Positions 62,180 to 64,000 of a DNA stretch of 64,000 nucleotides are shown here, piece by piece. Each line of letters starts with the position of its first letter. Position 1 is the stretch's first letter. The stretch comes from Progne subis subis. Taxonomy: Eukaryota; Chordata; Aves; Passeriformes; Hirundinidae. Under the pieces are notes generated by a model that was not told the origin of the DNA, searched no databases, and saw nothing but the letters and a program-made list of their open reading frames with translations. The position numbers and the translations under genes were made by a program. Location: the NCBI GenBank assembly GCA_022316685.1, contig JAKJHU010000030.1, positions 11,421,360 through 11,485,359 on the forward strand, read 5' to 3'.

Positions 62180-62779
62180 GAAATATTTTTTGAAAATTAC
62201 TGAAATAAGCACAATATACTTCATTCTCAGAGATCTCAGGGCAAGAGCCACACCAGTATAATTTACTAGTGGCCCTAAAAATAAAGGATTTCCTTTCTAA
62301 TGGTATGAAAGAATCAGTCATTAGTTGTAGTTTCTGTCATAAGCGTGAGCAGCAATATCACTAAATAGTACAGAGTCACTTTTTTTTTTATACTGACTAT
62401 TATTACTTGGGCTTTAATGAGAAAATTCTGTCTGCTGAGACACCAAGTTATAATCTTTCAAATGAAACCAAGCTAATAACTATTCCCATGACAAGACAAA
62501 TCTGCAAGCACTAACTAAGTTACTGGCTATCATGCTTCGCACTTAATCTTGAATATGATAGATAGGGAGTGGAACTAAGAGGAATAGTGAACAAAAGAAC
62601 ATGTTCCTCTAACATGATAACTGACTTGTGACAGCGCCTTGAACATCTTTCTTTGCATTCAAACCAAAGTAAGTTGAAGCAATTCAGTCCTTTGAAAGTG
62701 CCAAATGTAAGATTTGCACAGCTTTTTTCACCATGAGAACTTCTAAGCCCAGACACCTGCATCAGGCAGGTTCTCAGGA

Positions 62780-63570
62780 GGAACCCAAGTGAGGAAGAAG
62801 TCAGCCAGAGCATTGCCATGCTGCAGCAAGAGCAGGTCTGCAGCAGCTTGGGGCACTCACAGGGTTGATCCCTCTTTGGTGGAGACAGCACCTACTCCTG
62901 TCACACAGGGATATGAGGTGCTTCACAGACCGAGCACCTCTTTGTGTGACAGTGTCAGCAGATTGCCACCTTGTCTTGTGCTGGTGGTCAGCATTCGTGG
63001 ATTACCACTTTGCAGAGGTCCAATACAGCTGACCAAGTTGCTAGGAGGACAGCAACCCAGCCATTTCTACTGCTTATAGACCAGCACCTTTCAACACCTG
63101 ATTTCCAACAGAAATGTGCCACAGCACGAAACTTCAGCTGTGGATGGGACAGAACCCACAAGCACATCTTTGTGCCACCAGGTTTCATCCCTAGCCTGTG
63201 CCATCCCTACAGCAGCAGTAAGCCAGTCAGTCTCAGACCTATGCTCAACAACAGAGGCTTGTGTGGTGCTGACTGAATGCAGGTTTTTAGTTCTTTGCGG
63301 TTTTCTAGAGAGTATAGAAGTTTGTTTTGTTCCAATTTGAAAGCAGATCAAAGATACTCAGCATCTCCATTTCTCTTGAGGATAAGGTTCCTGGAATGGT
63401 TGAGCATTGAGGAGCTGCAAGTGCTTGCCCAAAAGGTGTTCATATACACAGATGTGAATGGAGAGCAGATCACAAAGGACAAAATGGATAACAACACATC
63501 CAGGTGCCTGGTCATTGAAGAGTGTGACCTGCTGGCACAGTGGCACCTTCAGCTGGACATTCCTTTCCAC
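62780..63570 (+). pseudogene. Possible decayed coding fragment, family not recognised
   Basis: About 800 bp with base composition closer to coding DNA than its AT-rich flanks. It has long frames with protein-like runs: EEVSQSIAMLQQEQVCSSLG near 62790-62850, an open frame of 101 codons ending at 63276 (KCATARNFSCGWDRTHKHIF), and a 129-codon frame at 63277-63666 with IEELQVLAQKVFIYTDVNGE and RCLVIEECDLLAQWHLQLD. Stops interrupt the first frame (three between 62860 and 62960) and the frames shift, as in a retrocopy or dying gene. I do not recognise the family. No poly(A) tail or intron boundary is evident. It could also be part of an unclassified repeat. Confidence 0.35.
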
Positions 63571-64000
63571 CCTTTTCTGCTTTTATTTGTTTGGCTGGGC
63601 AAATGTCTTAAGAAACTTTTTAAAAAAATTAATTGTTTGTCAAATACAAATTGTAACTTATTTTAAACAATGTGTGTGTTTAACCAGCTCTTTGACATTA
63701 AAAAGCATATTTTGTCTCACAACCTGCTTAAAGCAAAACAAAAGGCTAAGCTACAGCTCCTTACAAACAATGAAGGCAATAAATACAGTAAATTACTGTT
63801 TTATGTGAGACAATATACTAATGTTAACTGAAGCAATGGAATTAGAAAACAAACTCCCTCTGGGAACAATTCTCACACCCCTGTTTTAGAAGGAAGCAGA
63901 GTTTACTCATAAATAATTTAATGCATTTACTCCTGTTAGACTGGACTGACAGGTCTTCCATATACTGAAGCTTTGCTTCTCTGGTAATTGCAAACTTTTT
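63571..64000. other. Window end, no feature recognised
   Basis: AT-rich sequence with short chance ORFs. Confidence 0.6.

Larger units (their letters stand above)
57381..62780. other. 5' flank, AT-rich, no gene recognised
   Basis: Short unrecognised ORFs only, with simple repeats listed separately. A weak MIR-like trace (CCCCTCACCTCTCTAAACTTCA) lies near 61240. Confidence 0.6.

Noticed and set aside
1..64000. CRISPR arrays, operons, prophage or bacterial mobile systems
   Set aside because: The window is vertebrate intronic and intergenic DNA. The tandem repeats seen are microsatellites without spacer structure.

Overview
This is a window of vertebrate, almost certainly avian, nuclear DNA. 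It is AT-rich with isolated CpG islands, spliced genes, long homopolymers and microsatellites. CR1-type LINE 3' ends are present (2860-3408 on +, 57239-57380 on -, and an older one at 24500-24770), as are old amniote SINE-like fragments. CR1 dominance with no Alu, B1 or L1 is what bird genomes show. I cannot name the species.

One gene can be identified: TRPS1, the atypical GATA-type zinc-finger repressor, on the minus strand. Three pieces are secure or well supported. (1) Exon 3 (8809 down to 7880) carries the canonical start [11 protein letters not shown] and the first C2H2 zinc finger. (2) Exon 2 (12274 down to 12116) carries the alternative start MPYEVNAGYDFT and is spliced through an Asn codon onto MVRKK. 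(3) A CpG-island promoter at about 50.7-52.3 kb holds two candidate first exons. One ends at 50668 and is phase-compatible with exon 3, giving MKSN-MVRKK. The other ends at 51395 with a near-perfect donor. The rest of the gene, including the other zinc fingers, the GATA finger and the Ikaros-like fingers, lies beyond position 1 and is not in the window.

Layout: 1-7879 is TRPS1 intron 3. 7880-8809 is exon 3. 8810-12115 is intron 2, with a 300-bp pure purine pentanucleotide array. 12116-12274 is exon 2. 12275 to about 50.7/51.4 kb is a long first intron with an internal CpG island at 30.9-32.0 kb and two GC-rich patches. 49.9-52.3 kb is the promoter island. 52.3-64 kb is upstream flank with no recognised gene, except a possible decayed coding fragment at 62.8-63.6 kb.

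The points most worth a second look are these. Exon 3 has a single-base frameshift relative to the conserved TRPS1 reading frame. Start-codon contexts, phases and upstream ORFs suggest a choice of three N-termini. A run of about 100 bases of uninterrupted polypyrimidine abuts the exon 3 acceptor. Several perfect 9-16 bp hairpin palindromes sit in the introns. I found no CRISPR array, bacterial gene, complete transposon, intact virus or clearly novel system.
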